Source: Streptomyces cyanogenus
GTDB taxonomy: Bacteria > Actinomycetota > Actinomycetes > Streptomycetales > Streptomycetaceae
Direction of reading: 5' to 3'
Assembly (NCBI RefSeq): GCF_017526105.1
Contig: NZ_CP071839.1
Location: 248,001-312,000, forward strand
DNA: 64,000 nucleotides
Shown: positions 41,164 to 49,359 of the stretch, piece after piece
How the letters are laid out: every line of letters begins with the position of its first letter
Numbering within the stretch: the stretch's first letter is position 1
Notes under the pieces: generated by a model
The model's input: only the letters and a program-made list of their open reading frames with translations
What the model was told of the DNA's origin: nothing
Database searches by the model: none
Made by a program: the position numbers and the translations under genes

Positions 41164-41207
41164 CCCCCCTGACCATCCCCCTAACAGCTCCCAGACCTGT
41201 CCCCCCT
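41164..41207 (-). promoter_or_regulatory. Three AGGGGG elements upstream of PKS A, putative activator site 3
   Basis: On the minus strand A-plus-G-run elements start at 41207 (AGGGGGG), 41182 (TTAGGGGG) and 41170 (AGGGGGG). The last two are 12 nt apart, the same pitch as at 2281/2293. They lie 129-172 nt before the PKS A start and point toward it. Confidence 0.5.
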
Positions 41208-41290
41208 GGGACGGCGGGCCGACGGCGCGCGAAGGGGCTCGCTCGCAGCCGTACCCATCCTGGCGAGGGCCTTGGCCCGGGCGGTTCGGT

Positions 41291-41770
41291 ATGTCGCACG
41301 ACGAAGCGGCCGCAGCAGTCGCAGACGTATTGAGCCCACTCTCCACTCGTGGCGGTTACGGCAGCCCAGCGGCGAGTTCGGAATTCTTTCTCATCGGAGC
41401 ATCAAGCGCGCCGGCTGTGACGCCCTACTACGACGCCGGCCGCCTGGCTTGCGTAGCCGTCAGCGCACTTCGCGGTCCACAGGTCACCTTGGACGGGCTG
41501 CGGCTCGTCGGCCGCGTCCCGGCCGAGCTCGAAGACGCCTTCGCCGAGTACACGTCCACGAACGGCCACGATCTGCGCTACTCCCAGCATGCGGACCGGG
41601 TTCCGAGACGCTCGGAGTCGTCCTCCGGGCCCAGCCCGCCGCAGACGTTGTTCTGAGCAGGCCGGTGTCGGTCACCTCCACCTGGGCCGAGCGTCGCTGT
41701 GATGTCGAGTTCCGCACTACCCCAGAGGACGGACGTCGGCATGCTGGGTGGGACCATCTCTCCAAAGGAG
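41291..41770 (+). pseudogene. Frameshifted small hypothetical gene
   Basis: A frame opens at ATG 41291 (MSHDEAAAAVADVL) and continues through PYYDAGRLACVAVSAL and GHDLRYSQHAD, then runs into low-complexity sequence and stops at 41656. From about 41605 the +1 frame carries what reads as the natural continuation (GSETLGVVLRAQPAADVVLS, then TSTWAERRCDVEFR), so one frameshift near 41600 splits the gene. No family was recognised and no good ribosome site is seen. A sequencing error would restore one protein of roughly 150-160 residues. Confidence 0.4.
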
Positions 41771-41978
41771 CTACCACCCAAGCCGATGCAGCCCCATCAC
41801 CAGGTGCGGTCCCGCCACTCCTCTGTGGGATGCGGCCTTCGGTGAGCGGGCGATGCCATGGCCGCGATCGGCGACCACTGCCACCGTCCTGGCCGCCCGG
41901 GTGGTAGCGCCGGCGCCGGGGGTCGTAGGTGGAGCACCTGCACGCCAGCCCCGCGTGCCGCTTCGCGTCTGCTTGCTG

Positions 41979-42291
41979 TCAGTTCGCCGAGCGAAGACGG
42001 TCCAGCTCGTCTCCGATCGCCGTGCGCAGTGGGTCGTGCTGGGGTCCGAGTGCGTACTGCTTGTCCGTCCACCTGTCGCGGGGATAGAGCCACACCGGCC
42101 TTCGCACCAAGTCGGTCGGCTCCCATTCGAACCGGGGCCACACGTGCGCATGCAGAAACCCGTCGGTGTTGCCCAGGATCTCCAGGTTGGCCCGCCGGAA
42201 GGACGCATCCATGCGACGCGATGCTCGCTCGACTGCTTCTCCGAGGTGGTCCGGCACTCCCGACCCGATCCATCCGCCAGTCATCAACCAT
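41979..42291 (-). pseudogene. HIT-family hydrolase relic with internal deletion
   Basis: The C-terminal part is clear: LEILGNTDGFLHAHVWPRF holds the histidine-triad HxHxxP, followed by the RPVWLYPRDRW tail typical of Streptomyces HIT proteins (nucleotide hydrolases). The N-terminus (MVDDWRMDRVGSA, from ATG 42291) is in another frame and joins directly to PDHLGEAVERA. About 50 residues in the middle are therefore missing, including the first strands of the HIT fold. The protein is not expected to function. Confidence 0.65.
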
Positions 42292-42718
42292 GGCCGGAAC
42301 CTACCCGGTCGCGATTCCCTCCCGTCACAGGACGGCGGAGGGCATCTCAGTCGACCGCCACGTTCCTGGTCCGGAACAGTGCGGCCGGACTCACGGAGCT
42401 CCTGGCCGGAGAACTCTACGGCTGCCGGGTGGAGGTCGAACACCTCCACGTCCATCTGCCCCGCGTACTGACCACCGCCGACAGCACCCGCACCACCAAC
42501 ACCGAGCGGAGGTTCCCCCGATGAACCGTCGCGTGTTCCGCCCTTGCGGCAAGGCCACCAGCGCCCTCTCCCAAAGACCGGCCGCCGTCGACGCGTTCGG
42601 TGGCATACTCGCCGCCGAGCGTGCCCTGGAGCCCTGGGTCGGCCGAGATCTGATTGCTGCCACCCACCAAGTCGGTCCGCTGCTCGTTTCACCAGCTGAC
42701 GGCCCGCCGGGCTGCTCC
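42292..42718 (+). other. Unrecognised remnant ORFs with an ATGA junction
   Basis: A plus-strand frame ending at 42524 contains a protein-like stretch (FLVRNSAAGLTELLAGELYG, then CRVEVEHLHVHLPRVL) but no plausible start. Its TGA overlaps ATG 42521 of a second frame (MNRRVFRPCGKATSAL, then ALEPWVGRDLIAATHQ), which has GGAGG 8 nt upstream. The second frame loses protein-like character before 42750. This resembles the junction of two coupled genes, both now truncated. I could not assign a family. Confidence 0.25.
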
Positions 42719-42761
42719 AGAAGGGCCATGTCCTCCAGCCCCCGGAAGGCAGGGCCCTTCT
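42719..42761 (+). terminator. Terminator-like hairpin
   Basis: AGAAGGGCC (42719-42727) and its exact complement GGCCCTTCT (42753-42761) could pair around a 25-nt loop, followed by a short T-rich run (TTCTTG). The next 190 bases hold nothing else recognisable. Confidence 0.35.
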
Positions 42762-42951
42762 TGCGTTGCCAGTGGAAACGGCGTGGGACGCAGTGTCATG
42801 TTGCGGCCCGGCCACCCGGCGCCACCACCCCATTCGCCCTGCTGTGGATCGGGGCAAGACACGGTGGGCGGACGTGCCAACCGTCGGTGATTACGACGTC
42901 ATCACCTCCTGAGCCCTTCCACAGAATCCCCTGACGCGGTGCCACTTGTCC

Positions 42952-43245
42952 TCACGTGATCGAACCCGTTCGCTCGTGCCCAGCGGCAGCTGCCGCGGCA
43001 TCGGTGGCCAAGCCACCGGCATCCAGCGGCAACGAGTGCTCGCCGTCGCGATCACGCAGGCTGACGGCCAGATGAAGTGCCGTGGTTTCGCCGACGATCG
43101 GCTCGGGCACCGTGGCGCCTGCGAAGCCGGCCCTCAAGTACGGCCACAGGTCGACGTGCCGGGTCTCTCCCCAGCGGTCGGTGAGGGCCACGGTCAGCGC
43201 TTCGAGCTGAGCTCGGAGAGCCGCTTTGGCCTCCCGAACAGCCAT
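42952..43245 (-). CDS. Small hypothetical protein, possibly 5'-truncated
   Basis: The 97-residue frame has normal Streptomyces codon use and an amphipathic N-terminal helix (EAKAALRAQLEALTVAL), then RWGETRHVDLWPYLRAG and a region ending in AAAAAAGHERTGSIT. The same frame stays open and protein-like upstream (DQLLAGPEFRDDPDG) to about 43303, where it meets the 3' end of the next gene. It has no start codon there, so the original 5' end may be lost. No ribosome site precedes ATG 43245. No family was recognised. Confidence 0.35.
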   Translation of the reverse strand: MAVREAKAALRAQLEALTVALTDRWGETRHVDLWPYLRAGFAGATVPEPIVGETTALHLAVSLRDRDGEHSLPLDAGGLATDAAAAAAGHERTGSIT

Positions 43246-43306
43246 GCCGTCGGGATCGTCCCGGAATTCCGGGCCGGCCAGCAGCTGATCAACCGGGTCA
43301 GGGCCG

Positions 43307-44290
43307 TCAGATCCCGCTCACCCACGCCACCGTGAACGGCGTCTCGGGCGTCCCCGGCCCCATCGGGCCGCCCTTGTCGAACTGCGAGCGGACGACCAGC
43401 AGCCGGCCATGACGGCGGGCGAGCGTGGTCGGGATCTGCAGCGCGGCGTCGGTGACTCGCTGCTCCAGCCGCGCCGTGTGGGCGTACGCGTCCAGACGCC
43501 AGCGGCTGACGGTGTTGACGGTGTTGTGCGCGGCCCAGAGCGTGCCGTGCGCCAGCTCCAGCCCGTCTCCGTGCTTCAGGTCCCCGCCGTGGAGGGCGAC
43601 TTGGCGCACGGCGCCGCTCGCCAGGTCGATCCGGTACAGGCCGCCACCGGTCATGTCGACCACGAGCAGGTAGCGCCCCGCCGGGTCGGCGACGATGCCG
43701 TTGAGGGTGTAGGCGGCCGGGGACCGGGGATCCCGTACCGCGCTCAGGTCGTGGCTCACCCGAAGCGACGCCACTTTGCCGCGGGCCCGGGCCAGGTCGG
43801 CGGGTGTGACCGCGTAGACGACCGCGCGGGTGCTGTCGGTGAGGTACGCGGTGCCGTCGGGGGCGATCGCCAGGTCGTTGGCGAAGCGGGGCTCGTCACC
43901 GGGCACCTGGAAGCGGGTGAGCAACGCGCGGTCGCGTACGTCGTACACGTCGACGCCGCTGGTGGAGTCGATGACCCAGAGCCGGCCGGCCCGGTCGACC
44001 TTCAGCCCATTGGCGGTGTGCCGGCCGTCGGCGCCCGCCGGGAGGAACACCTCCGCGGTACGGCGGCCCGGAGCGGCCCGGTAGACGGCACCGGTGGTGT
44101 ACGAGCCGACGAACGCGTTCCCGGTGCGCGGGTCGAGGCCGATGCCCTCGGGGTAGACGCGGTCGCCGGGGAGTGTGAAAGCGGTGGTGATACGGGGCAC
44201 CGTGGCCGCCTGAGCGGCCGGCACCGTGGCGGCGACGGCCAGGGCCCCGGCGGTGGTCAGGAACGTACGACGGTGGATCGAATGGGACAC
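43307..44290 (-). CDS. Exported SMP-30/gluconolactonase-like beta-propeller protein
   Basis: The 327-residue protein has a Tat-like leader (HRRTFLTTAGALAVAATVPAAQA, roughly residues 5-26). Propeller-type repeats of the SMP-30/NHL kind follow: YPEGIGLDPRTGNAFVGS, ANGLKVDRAGRLWVIDS, ANDLAIAPDGTAYLTDS, LNGIVADPAGRYLLVVD. Proteins of this group are secreted lactonase-like or binding proteins; the substrate is unknown. The start is GTG at 44290 with GAGAGG 6 nt before it. It diverges from a MarR gene across a perfect operator-like palindrome, so repression by that regulator is likely. Confidence 0.82.
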   Translation of the reverse strand: MSHSIHRRTFLTTAGALAVAATVPAAQAATVPRITTAFTLPGDRVYPEGIGLDPRTGNAFVGSYTTGAVYRAAPGRRTAEVFLPAGADGRHTANGLKVDRAGRLWVIDSTSGVDVYDVRDRALLTRFQVPGDEPRFANDLAIAPDGTAYLTDSTRAVVYAVTPADLARARGKVASLRVSHDLSAVRDPRSPAAYTLNGIVADPAGRYLLVVDMTGGGLYRIDLASGAVRQVALHGGDLKHGDGLELAHGTLWAAHNTVNTVSRWRLDAYAHTARLEQRVTDAALQIPTTLARRHGRLLVVRSQFDKGGPMGPGTPETPFTVAWVSGI

Positions 44291-44332
44291 GACAGACCTC
44301 TCGGTTCGGATACCCACAACGATACGAACGTA

Positions 44333-44348
44333 GATTAGAGTTCTAATC
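44333..44348. promoter_or_regulatory. MarR operator candidate, 7-bp-arm palindrome
   Basis: GATTAGA-GT-TCTAATC is a perfect inverted repeat between the divergent SMP-30-like gene (start 44290) and MarR gene (start 44411). Its length and symmetry are typical of MarR-family operators. Confidence 0.65.
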
Positions 44349-44410
44349 CTCGTCAATGCATTAACCATCGGGAGGACGCTCATAGATGAGGGGCTCGCTA
44401 CCATGCGGGG

Positions 44411-44851
44411 ATGACGTCCATGCCCGTGTCCGAGCGTCTCGGCTCCCACATCAAGCGGGCCGAGCAGGCCCTCAATGCGACCAAGACCGCGGTGCTGAAA
44501 CCGGCGGGCCTGACCGTCGCGCAGTACTCGGCGCTGGTCCACCTCGCGGGCAACCCGGGCATCTCCGCCGCGGCCCTCGCCCGGCTGTGCGGGGTCACGC
44601 CACCGACCATGAACACGGTCCTGAACAACCTCCAAGGCCGTGCCCTGATCGAGCGCACCCCGCACGAGTGGCACCGCAACGTCCTCGAGACCCGTCTGAC
44701 CGAGCAGGGACTCGCCGTGATGGCCGACGCCGACGCACGGGCCGTCCGGGTGGAGCGGGCCCTGGCCGCGGAGTTCACGGACGAGGAGCGTGAGGCACTG
44801 ATCGGCCTGCTGGGACGCTGTGTGGCGCTGCTGGAGAAGGAACGACCCTGA
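44411..44851 (+). CDS. MarR-family transcriptional regulator
   Basis: The 146-residue protein has a winged-helix core: LTVAQYSALVHLAGNPGISAAALARLCGVTPPTMNTVLNNLQGRALIER spans about 34-82, with a wing HEWHRNVLETRLTEQG. The C-terminal helix ends LLGRCVALLEKERP. The gene is divergent from the SMP-30-like gene, with a 16-bp palindrome between them, so it probably autoregulates and represses that neighbour. The effector is unknown. Confidence 0.88.
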   Translation: MTSMPVSERLGSHIKRAEQALNATKTAVLKPAGLTVAQYSALVHLAGNPGISAAALARLCGVTPPTMNTVLNNLQGRALIERTPHEWHRNVLETRLTEQGLAVMADADARAVRVERALAAEFTDEEREALIGLLGRCVALLEKERP

Positions 44852-45045
44852 GGCGCCGCCGGCCGTCGCCGCCCGCGGGTGGGCCGGGCAGGCCCGCGCC
44901 GCCTGGGCAACCGTTCCGCGGCGGGACTGAACCGTGTCGTCGACATGCCCGAGCTGCTGGTGGCACTGGGCCAGCCGATGCGCGGGAGGCCTGTGGCGGA
45001 CGTCCACTGACGAACCGAAGTGATGCCGCACCCGCCCGCTCACCG

Positions 45046-45242
45046 ATGGCACAGGGCACTTGCGAGAAGGTCTTCACCGCCCCGCTCGCCCAGGCCGACG
45101 CCGAAGGCGGCCTGGGCCGGGTCGTCGCGGTCGGCTCCACGATCGTGCGTGCGCATCAGCACGCGGCCGGGGCCCGGCAAAAAGGGGCGGCCGGCGAGCC
45201 GGCAGACCATGCCCTCGAACGGTCCCGCAGTGGACTGACCAG
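45046..45242 (+). mobile_element. IS5-family transposase fragment
   Basis: The frame reads GTCEKVFTAPLAQADAEG, then VAVGSTIVRAHQHAAGARQ and EPADHALERSRSGLTS. This matches the start of the IS5-type DDE domain (consensus V-DSTIVRAHQHAAGA-KKG---GEP-DHA-GRSRGGLT). The first catalytic Asp is replaced (VGST instead of VDST) and both ends of the gene are missing, so it is inactive. It abuts the stop of the MFS gene at 45243. The 190 bases before it show nothing recognisable. Confidence 0.68.
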
Positions 45243-46790
45243 TCATGCCGACGGTCTGGGCGTTGACCGGCCGATGGTTGCGCGCTGGACGGTGACGGCG
45301 ACGAGGGCACCGAGCAGGATGATTCCGCCCAGGGTGAGGAATGTGATCTCGATTGCTGTCGCGAAGGCTTCGTCAGCGGCTCCACGGACGTGGTCTTGTG
45401 AGGCGCTCGGCAGCTGGGCGAGTAGATCGGTGTCGAGCCGCTCGCGTGTGAGGGCGTCATCGAGAGCGCTCTGTTCTTCCGGAGTGAAGGCATCGCCGGG
45501 TTTCAGGAGGCTGTTCCGCTTCTGCCATTCAACGGCGGTGAACAGCATGTTTGTCAGTGCGAGCCCGAGAGTGGCACCGACCTGCCGGGCTTGGATCGCC
45601 AGACCTGCGCCGACACCCTTGGCCGAGCCCAGAGCGGTGTCCGCAACAAGTGTGGTCGCTGACGGGTAGACCAACGGGGGCGCCAGCCCGAACAGCAAGA
45701 GGGCTGGAACAAGAAAGATGATGCGCCTGTCGAACACCTCGAAGGTGAGCCAGAGCAGACAGACACCAAGGGCGGCCATGCCCGTAATGACCAGCCGCCC
45801 ACCGTGGCCACGCTCAGTCAGCTGTCCCACGAGTGGCGAAAGCACGATGGTCCCCACGCTGGTGGCCAGCAGCAGTAGGCCCGTGCGAAATGCACCCATG
45901 TCAAGTACGTGCTGAAGATACAGCGTCATGTAGAGGACGAGAGCCAGTGACGCGCACTGGACGAGGGCCAGAGCGGCCAAGGGGACGGATGTCGTGGCGC
46001 CGCGCAGAGGCCGGAGATCAAGCAGTGGGCTTCGGGCGCGGCGCTCAGCCAGCACGAAGGCGACGAGCAGCGCGATACCAGCGGTGAGCGGAGCGAGCGT
46101 CCCGACACTGGTGAGCCCCCAGTCGGAAGAGCGTTCACAGGCGAAGACCAGGAGGGCGAGCCCGGAAGCGATGAGGACACAGCCCACCGGGTCCAGCGAG
46201 GTCGTGGCGGGAGCGCGTGTCTCGATCAGGTGCCGCCGGGCCAGGACGACGACCAGTACAGCCACAGGGACGGTGGCGGCAAAGGCCCACCGCCAGCTCC
46301 CGTACTGAGCCAGCAAGGCGATGCCCAAGGGCATAGCGATGGCGAAAACGGAGACCACCGTGGTCTGAACGCCGATAGCCCACCCATGTTTCTGAGCCGG
46401 TAGGGCGGTGGTGAGGTTCGCCAGAGCGAGCGGTACGGCCAGCGCGACGCCCAGACCCTGCACGGCGCGAGCTCCTACAAGAAAAGCCCCATCGGGTGCG
46501 ACGGCACACAGTGCTGATCCGGTGACGAAGCAAGCCATGCCAAGGAGAAAAACCCGGCGTCGCCCGATCGTGTCGCCCAGACGACCGCTGACGACGGCAA
46601 GCGCGCACAGCGGCAGGAGCGCAGCGACAACGACCCAATGCAGGGCTGAGCTGTCCAGTCCGAGGTCGCGCTGGACCGCCGGCAGGGCAACGATGATGCT
46701 GGTCAGGCTGGAAAACAGCAGAGCACTCGCAGTCACTGTGGCGAGCATGGCGGCCCGCTGCTGGGTCGTCAGGCTTCCAGAATTACCCAT
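45243..46790 (-). CDS. MFS transporter, DHA2-type (14 helices)
   Basis: The 515-residue protein has the motif A loop GRLGDTIGRRRVFLLG near 65-80 and an ARAVQGLGVALAVPLAL helix. FAIAMPLGIALLAQYGSWRW is the motif C antiporter helix. The longer frame begins at 46922, but its first 44 residues are basic and unlike a transporter N-terminus. I therefore chose ATG 46790 (MGNSGSLTTQQRAAML) with a weak G-rich ribosome site. Drug or metabolite efflux is likely; the substrate is unknown. Codons look slightly less GC-biased than those of the PKS genes. Confidence 0.85.
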   Translation of the reverse strand: MGNSGSLTTQQRAAMLATVTASALLFSSLTSIIVALPAVQRDLGLDSSALHWVVVAALLPLCALAVVSGRLGDTIGRRRVFLLGMACFVTGSALCAVAPDGAFLVGARAVQGLGVALAVPLALANLTTALPAQKHGWAIGVQTTVVSVFAIAMPLGIALLAQYGSWRWAFAATVPVAVLVVVLARRHLIETRAPATTSLDPVGCVLIASGLALLVFACERSSDWGLTSVGTLAPLTAGIALLVAFVLAERRARSPLLDLRPLRGATTSVPLAALALVQCASLALVLYMTLYLQHVLDMGAFRTGLLLLATSVGTIVLSPLVGQLTERGHGGRLVITGMAALGVCLLWLTFEVFDRRIIFLVPALLLFGLAPPLVYPSATTLVADTALGSAKGVGAGLAIQARQVGATLGLALTNMLFTAVEWQKRNSLLKPGDAFTPEEQSALDDALTRERLDTDLLAQLPSASQDHVRGAADEAFATAIEITFLTLGGIILLGALVAVTVQRATIGRSTPRPSA

Positions 46791-46890
46791 AGGCCCCACT
46801 CTGCCGACTGTCAGCGGGTTTGGCCTTCGCGGTGGCTGGATGGGCGACAGGGAACAGCAGCCTGTCGTAGCAAGCCGTCGGACTGGCCAC

Positions 46891-47014
46891 CCGGCCTTCC
46901 TCACCCGGCACCTGGCGACCAAGTCGGTGCGCGACGGCGTGATCCTCGGCGCGGCCGTCGGCTTCGCGGCCTCCGAATCCGCCGGCTACGCCTTCACCGC
47001 CCTGTTTCGAACGG
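46891..47014 (+). pseudogene. PrsW-like intramembrane protease fragment
   Basis: A short stretch reads FLTRHLATKSVRDGVILGAA followed by VGFAASESAGYAFTALF. It matches the PrsW-family segment VRDGL-LGA-VG-GFA--ESAGYA around the second catalytic motif. No upstream EExxK-type motif or downstream helices remain, so this is a remnant of about 40 codons between the MFS and MerR genes. Confidence 0.45.
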
Positions 47015-47049
47015 GGGCGAGCAGCCCGCGCAGCATGTTCGTCGTGGTA

Positions 47050-47472
47050 TCAGACCGTCGGGTCCCAGAGCCCACCGGCCTCGCCGCGGGCAAGGTGCTC
47101 GGCGTAGACGCCGACCTTCCAGGCGATGACTGAGCGACATGCCTCCAGCGCCTGGATCTGCGCCTCGACTCGCTGCTGATGTGCGTCGAGGAGCTGCAGC
47201 CGTTCTGCCTCGTTGCCCGGGCCATGCCGTACCAGCTCGGCGAACCGTTTGAGGTCGGCCAGCGGCATGCCGGATTCGCGCAGTCTGACGCAGATCAGCA
47301 GCCAGTCGACATCGGCGGTGGTGTACCGCCGCCGTCCGCCCGCGGTGCGCCGGACCGGTCCGACCAGCAGGCCCTCGCGCTCGTAGAAGCGCAGTGCATG
47401 CACGCTGAGTCCGGTCCGCTCGGCCACTTCGCCGATACTCAGTGGCTCCGCACGGGTTTCGACATTCGCCAT
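47050..47472 (-). CDS. MerR-family transcriptional regulator
   Basis: The 140-residue protein has an N-terminal HTH: SIGEVAERTGLSVHALRFYEREGLL at 12-36, a wing with GGRRRYTTADVDWL, and a dimerisation helix with LQLLDAHQQRVEAQIQAL. It lacks a cluster of C-terminal cysteines, so it is not a metal sensor of the classical MerR/ZntR kind; it resembles regulators answering organic or redox signals. It diverges from the SDR gene across only 54 nt that contain a MerR-type 19-bp-spacer promoter. Confidence 0.9.
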   Translation of the reverse strand: MANVETRAEPLSIGEVAERTGLSVHALRFYEREGLLVGPVRRTAGGRRRYTTADVDWLLICVRLRESGMPLADLKRFAELVRHGPGNEAERLQLLDAHQQRVEAQIQALEACRSVIAWKVGVYAEHLARGEAGGLWDPTV

Positions 47473-47488
47473 GCCGCCAGCCTAGGAC

Positions 47489-47519
47489 TTGATCTAGACC
47501 TCGCTCTACTTTCTAGCGT
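47489..47519 (+). promoter_or_regulatory. MerR-type promoter with 19-bp spacer
   Basis: TTGATC (47489-47494) and TAGCGT (47514-47519) are separated by 19 bp, the overlong spacer typical of MerR-activated promoters. The spacer contains TAGA-CCTCGC-TCTA dyad symmetry. The SDR start codon lies 7 nt after the -10, so the transcript would be leaderless. Confidence 0.6.
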
Positions 47520-47526
47520 CGTCGGC

Positions 47527-48498
47527 ATGACCATCAGCGATCAGCAGCCGCTCGGCTCGCCCTTCTCCGACACCAGCACCGCCGAGGACGTCATCGCCGG
47601 CCTCGACCTGTCCGGCGCAACCGCCGTCGTGACCGGGGGTTACTCCGGACTCGGATTGGAAACCACCCGAGGTCTGGCTGCCGCCGGGGCCCGGGTCATC
47701 GTTCCGGCACGCCGACCCGGCCTCGCCCGCGCCGCTCTCGCGGATGTGGAGGGGTGCTACGTCATCCCCATGGACCTGGCGGACCTCGCCAGCGTGCGGG
47801 CCGCCGCCGCACAGATCACTGACTCCTTCAGCAAGCTCGACCTCCTCATGGCCGTCGCAGGCGTCATGGCCACCCCGGAGCGACGCGTCGGGCCCGGCTG
47901 GGAAGGCCAGCTCGCCATCAACCACTTCGGACACTTCACCCTCGTCTGCGAGCTCTACCCGCTCCTGGCCGCAGGCGACGGTGCGCGCGTCGTCGTCAAC
48001 AGCTCCGCCGGGCACACCTTGACCGGCATCCGCTGGCACGACCCGCACTTTTGTACCGGCTACGACAAGTGGCTGGCCTACGGTCAGGCCAAGACCGCCA
48101 ACGCCCTGTTCGCCGTGCAGTTCGACGCTCTCGGACGCAACGACGGCGTCCGGACGTTCGCTCTTCACCCGGGCAAGATCATCACCGGTCTCCAGCGAGA
48201 AATGACTCTCCATGAGCAGATCGAACGTGGATGGGTGGACGAGCACGGCAACGTGATCGGCGCCGACTTCAAGACGCCCTCCCAAGGCGCCGCCACCGGC
48301 CTGTGGGCCGCCACCTCCCCGCTCCTGCGCGGCCGCGGCGGACTCTACCTCGAGGACTGCGACGTCGCGCGCGTCTCCGCCCCCGCCGCGCCCATGGACG
48401 ACGGCGGCGTCCGCGCCTACGCCATCGACCCCGACGCAGCAGCACGGCTGTGGGAACTGTCCGTCGCAGCGACCGGGGCTACCCCGGTCACGCGATGA
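47527..48498 (+). CDS. Short-chain dehydrogenase/reductase, retinol-dehydrogenase-like
   Basis: The 323-residue SDR has TGGYSGLG (36-43) for NAD(P) binding, Ser160 in VVVNSSAG and Tyr185/Lys189 in YGQAK. The usual NAG motif reads VAG, a common variant. The length and the C-terminal LYLEDCDVARV segment fit the oxidoreductases related to WWOX/retinol dehydrogenases that are often paired with MerR regulators in actinobacteria. The substrate is unknown. The predicted leaderless start under a MerR-type promoter suggests tight control by the divergent MerR protein. Confidence 0.9.
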   Translation: MTISDQQPLGSPFSDTSTAEDVIAGLDLSGATAVVTGGYSGLGLETTRGLAAAGARVIVPARRPGLARAALADVEGCYVIPMDLADLASVRAAAAQITDSFSKLDLLMAVAGVMATPERRVGPGWEGQLAINHFGHFTLVCELYPLLAAGDGARVVVNSSAGHTLTGIRWHDPHFCTGYDKWLAYGQAKTANALFAVQFDALGRNDGVRTFALHPGKIITGLQREMTLHEQIERGWVDEHGNVIGADFKTPSQGAATGLWAATSPLLRGRGGLYLEDCDVARVSAPAAPMDDGGVRAYAIDPDAAARLWELSVAATGATPVTR

Positions 48499-49359
48499 AC
48501 CCGTTCTCTGCGTGCACCGGGCTACGCGCCGCTGCGGCACCCGGCGCGGGAAGGGGAGCCTTCGGCCTCGTCGCGGGCGGCCCGGGCCGGCTCACCCGGC
48601 GATCCGCCGTCGTCGGAGTGGGAGGGATCCACCGCAGGGCCGTCACGCCGAAGCCGACCTCGTCGCTGCTGATCCCTACGGGGCCGAAGGCCAGTCGTGC
48701 TCCCTGATACAGAGCGGCCAACGCCCTTGGCGCCTGCGCGTCGATGACGGCCCGGTGGATCTCGGGTCACCACTCCTCCGGCCGGCCGAAGTCACCGCGG
48801 CGCAGCGCGATCCGCTCGCGGTCGACATCGACCCGCTCCAGCGCGCGGGGGATGCCCCGCGGGCACAGCCCTCTAATGTCGCCTCGCGCCCACGGTCGGT
48901 GGCTCCCCGCTCACGTCGTGCCCGCCCGGTCGCGACCGGTGCCGGCGCCGTCCCCACGCAGGGCCGCCCGCCGTGCCTGCAACAGCAACAGCAACAGCAA
49001 CAGCAGACCTTCGTCCGTCGGACGGGAAGCCCGTTGGCCGGGGCGCGCGTCTCACCGGCTGGGACGGTACGAGTGGTAGCTGTCCTGCCTCGGGGCCGGC
49101 ACGCATGCCTGGTTTCGATGGCCTTCCGCCGGCTGAGAGGAGGCGCCCCCGTACGCACGCGGCGGCCCCCGGCGTGCGAGCGCGCCGACGGCGGGGGCCG
49201 GGGCCCGTGCGGGGAGCGACGTGCCGCGGCTCCAGGCCGGTGCCTGCGACGACCGCGCAGTATGACGGTGGCTCAGCGCTTCTTTGTGGGGGCTGCGTTG
49301 TCAGTGGTGGGCGATACGTTCGGGGTCTTGGAACCGCTGGTGCACGACAGGAGTGGACG
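48499..49359. other. Intergenic stretch without a recognisable gene
   Basis: About 860 nt separate the SDR gene from the macro-UDG-ART gene. Frames are open only because of high GC content, and none shows a family signature or a sensible start. One minus-strand piece near 48600-48720 (LYQGARLAFGPVGISSDEVG) looks protein-like and may be a relic. A (GCAACA)4 run lies at 48979-49002. The last ~95 nt should hold the promoter of the downstream gene. Confidence 0.4.
48979..49002. repeat. Hexanucleotide microsatellite (GCAACA)4
   Basis: Four perfect GCAACA units are followed by GCAG. It is the only simple repeat of this kind in the window and lies 358 nt upstream of the macro-UDG-ART gene. Confidence 0.8.

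Noticed and set aside
41036..41290. Search for a pathway regulator gene beside the PKS start
   Set aside because: The 255 nt upstream of PKS A hold only promoter-like DNA. No LuxR/LAL or SARP gene was found in the window near the cluster.
33350..41656. Very long plus-strand open frames (1408 and 1342 codons) across PKS A
   Set aside because: They are antisense to well-supported KS, AT, DH, ER, KR and ligase domains. They read as His/Arg/Pro-rich low-complexity protein produced by codon bias in the repeated AT and DH blocks.
46791..46922. 44-residue N-terminal extension of the MFS transporter
   Set aside because: It is Arg/Pro-rich, without membrane character, and unlike the transporter family; ATG 46790 is a normal start.
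48979..49002. (GCAACA)4 as a CRISPR-like or functional repeat
   Set aside because: It is a simple microsatellite without spacers; no cas genes are present anywhere in the window.
48880..49320. Extension of the macro-UDG-ART protein to an upstream start near 48973
   Set aside because: The extra ~129 residues are low complexity and include the translated microsatellite (QQQQQQQQ). A clear ribosome site precedes ATG 49360, where the macro domain begins.
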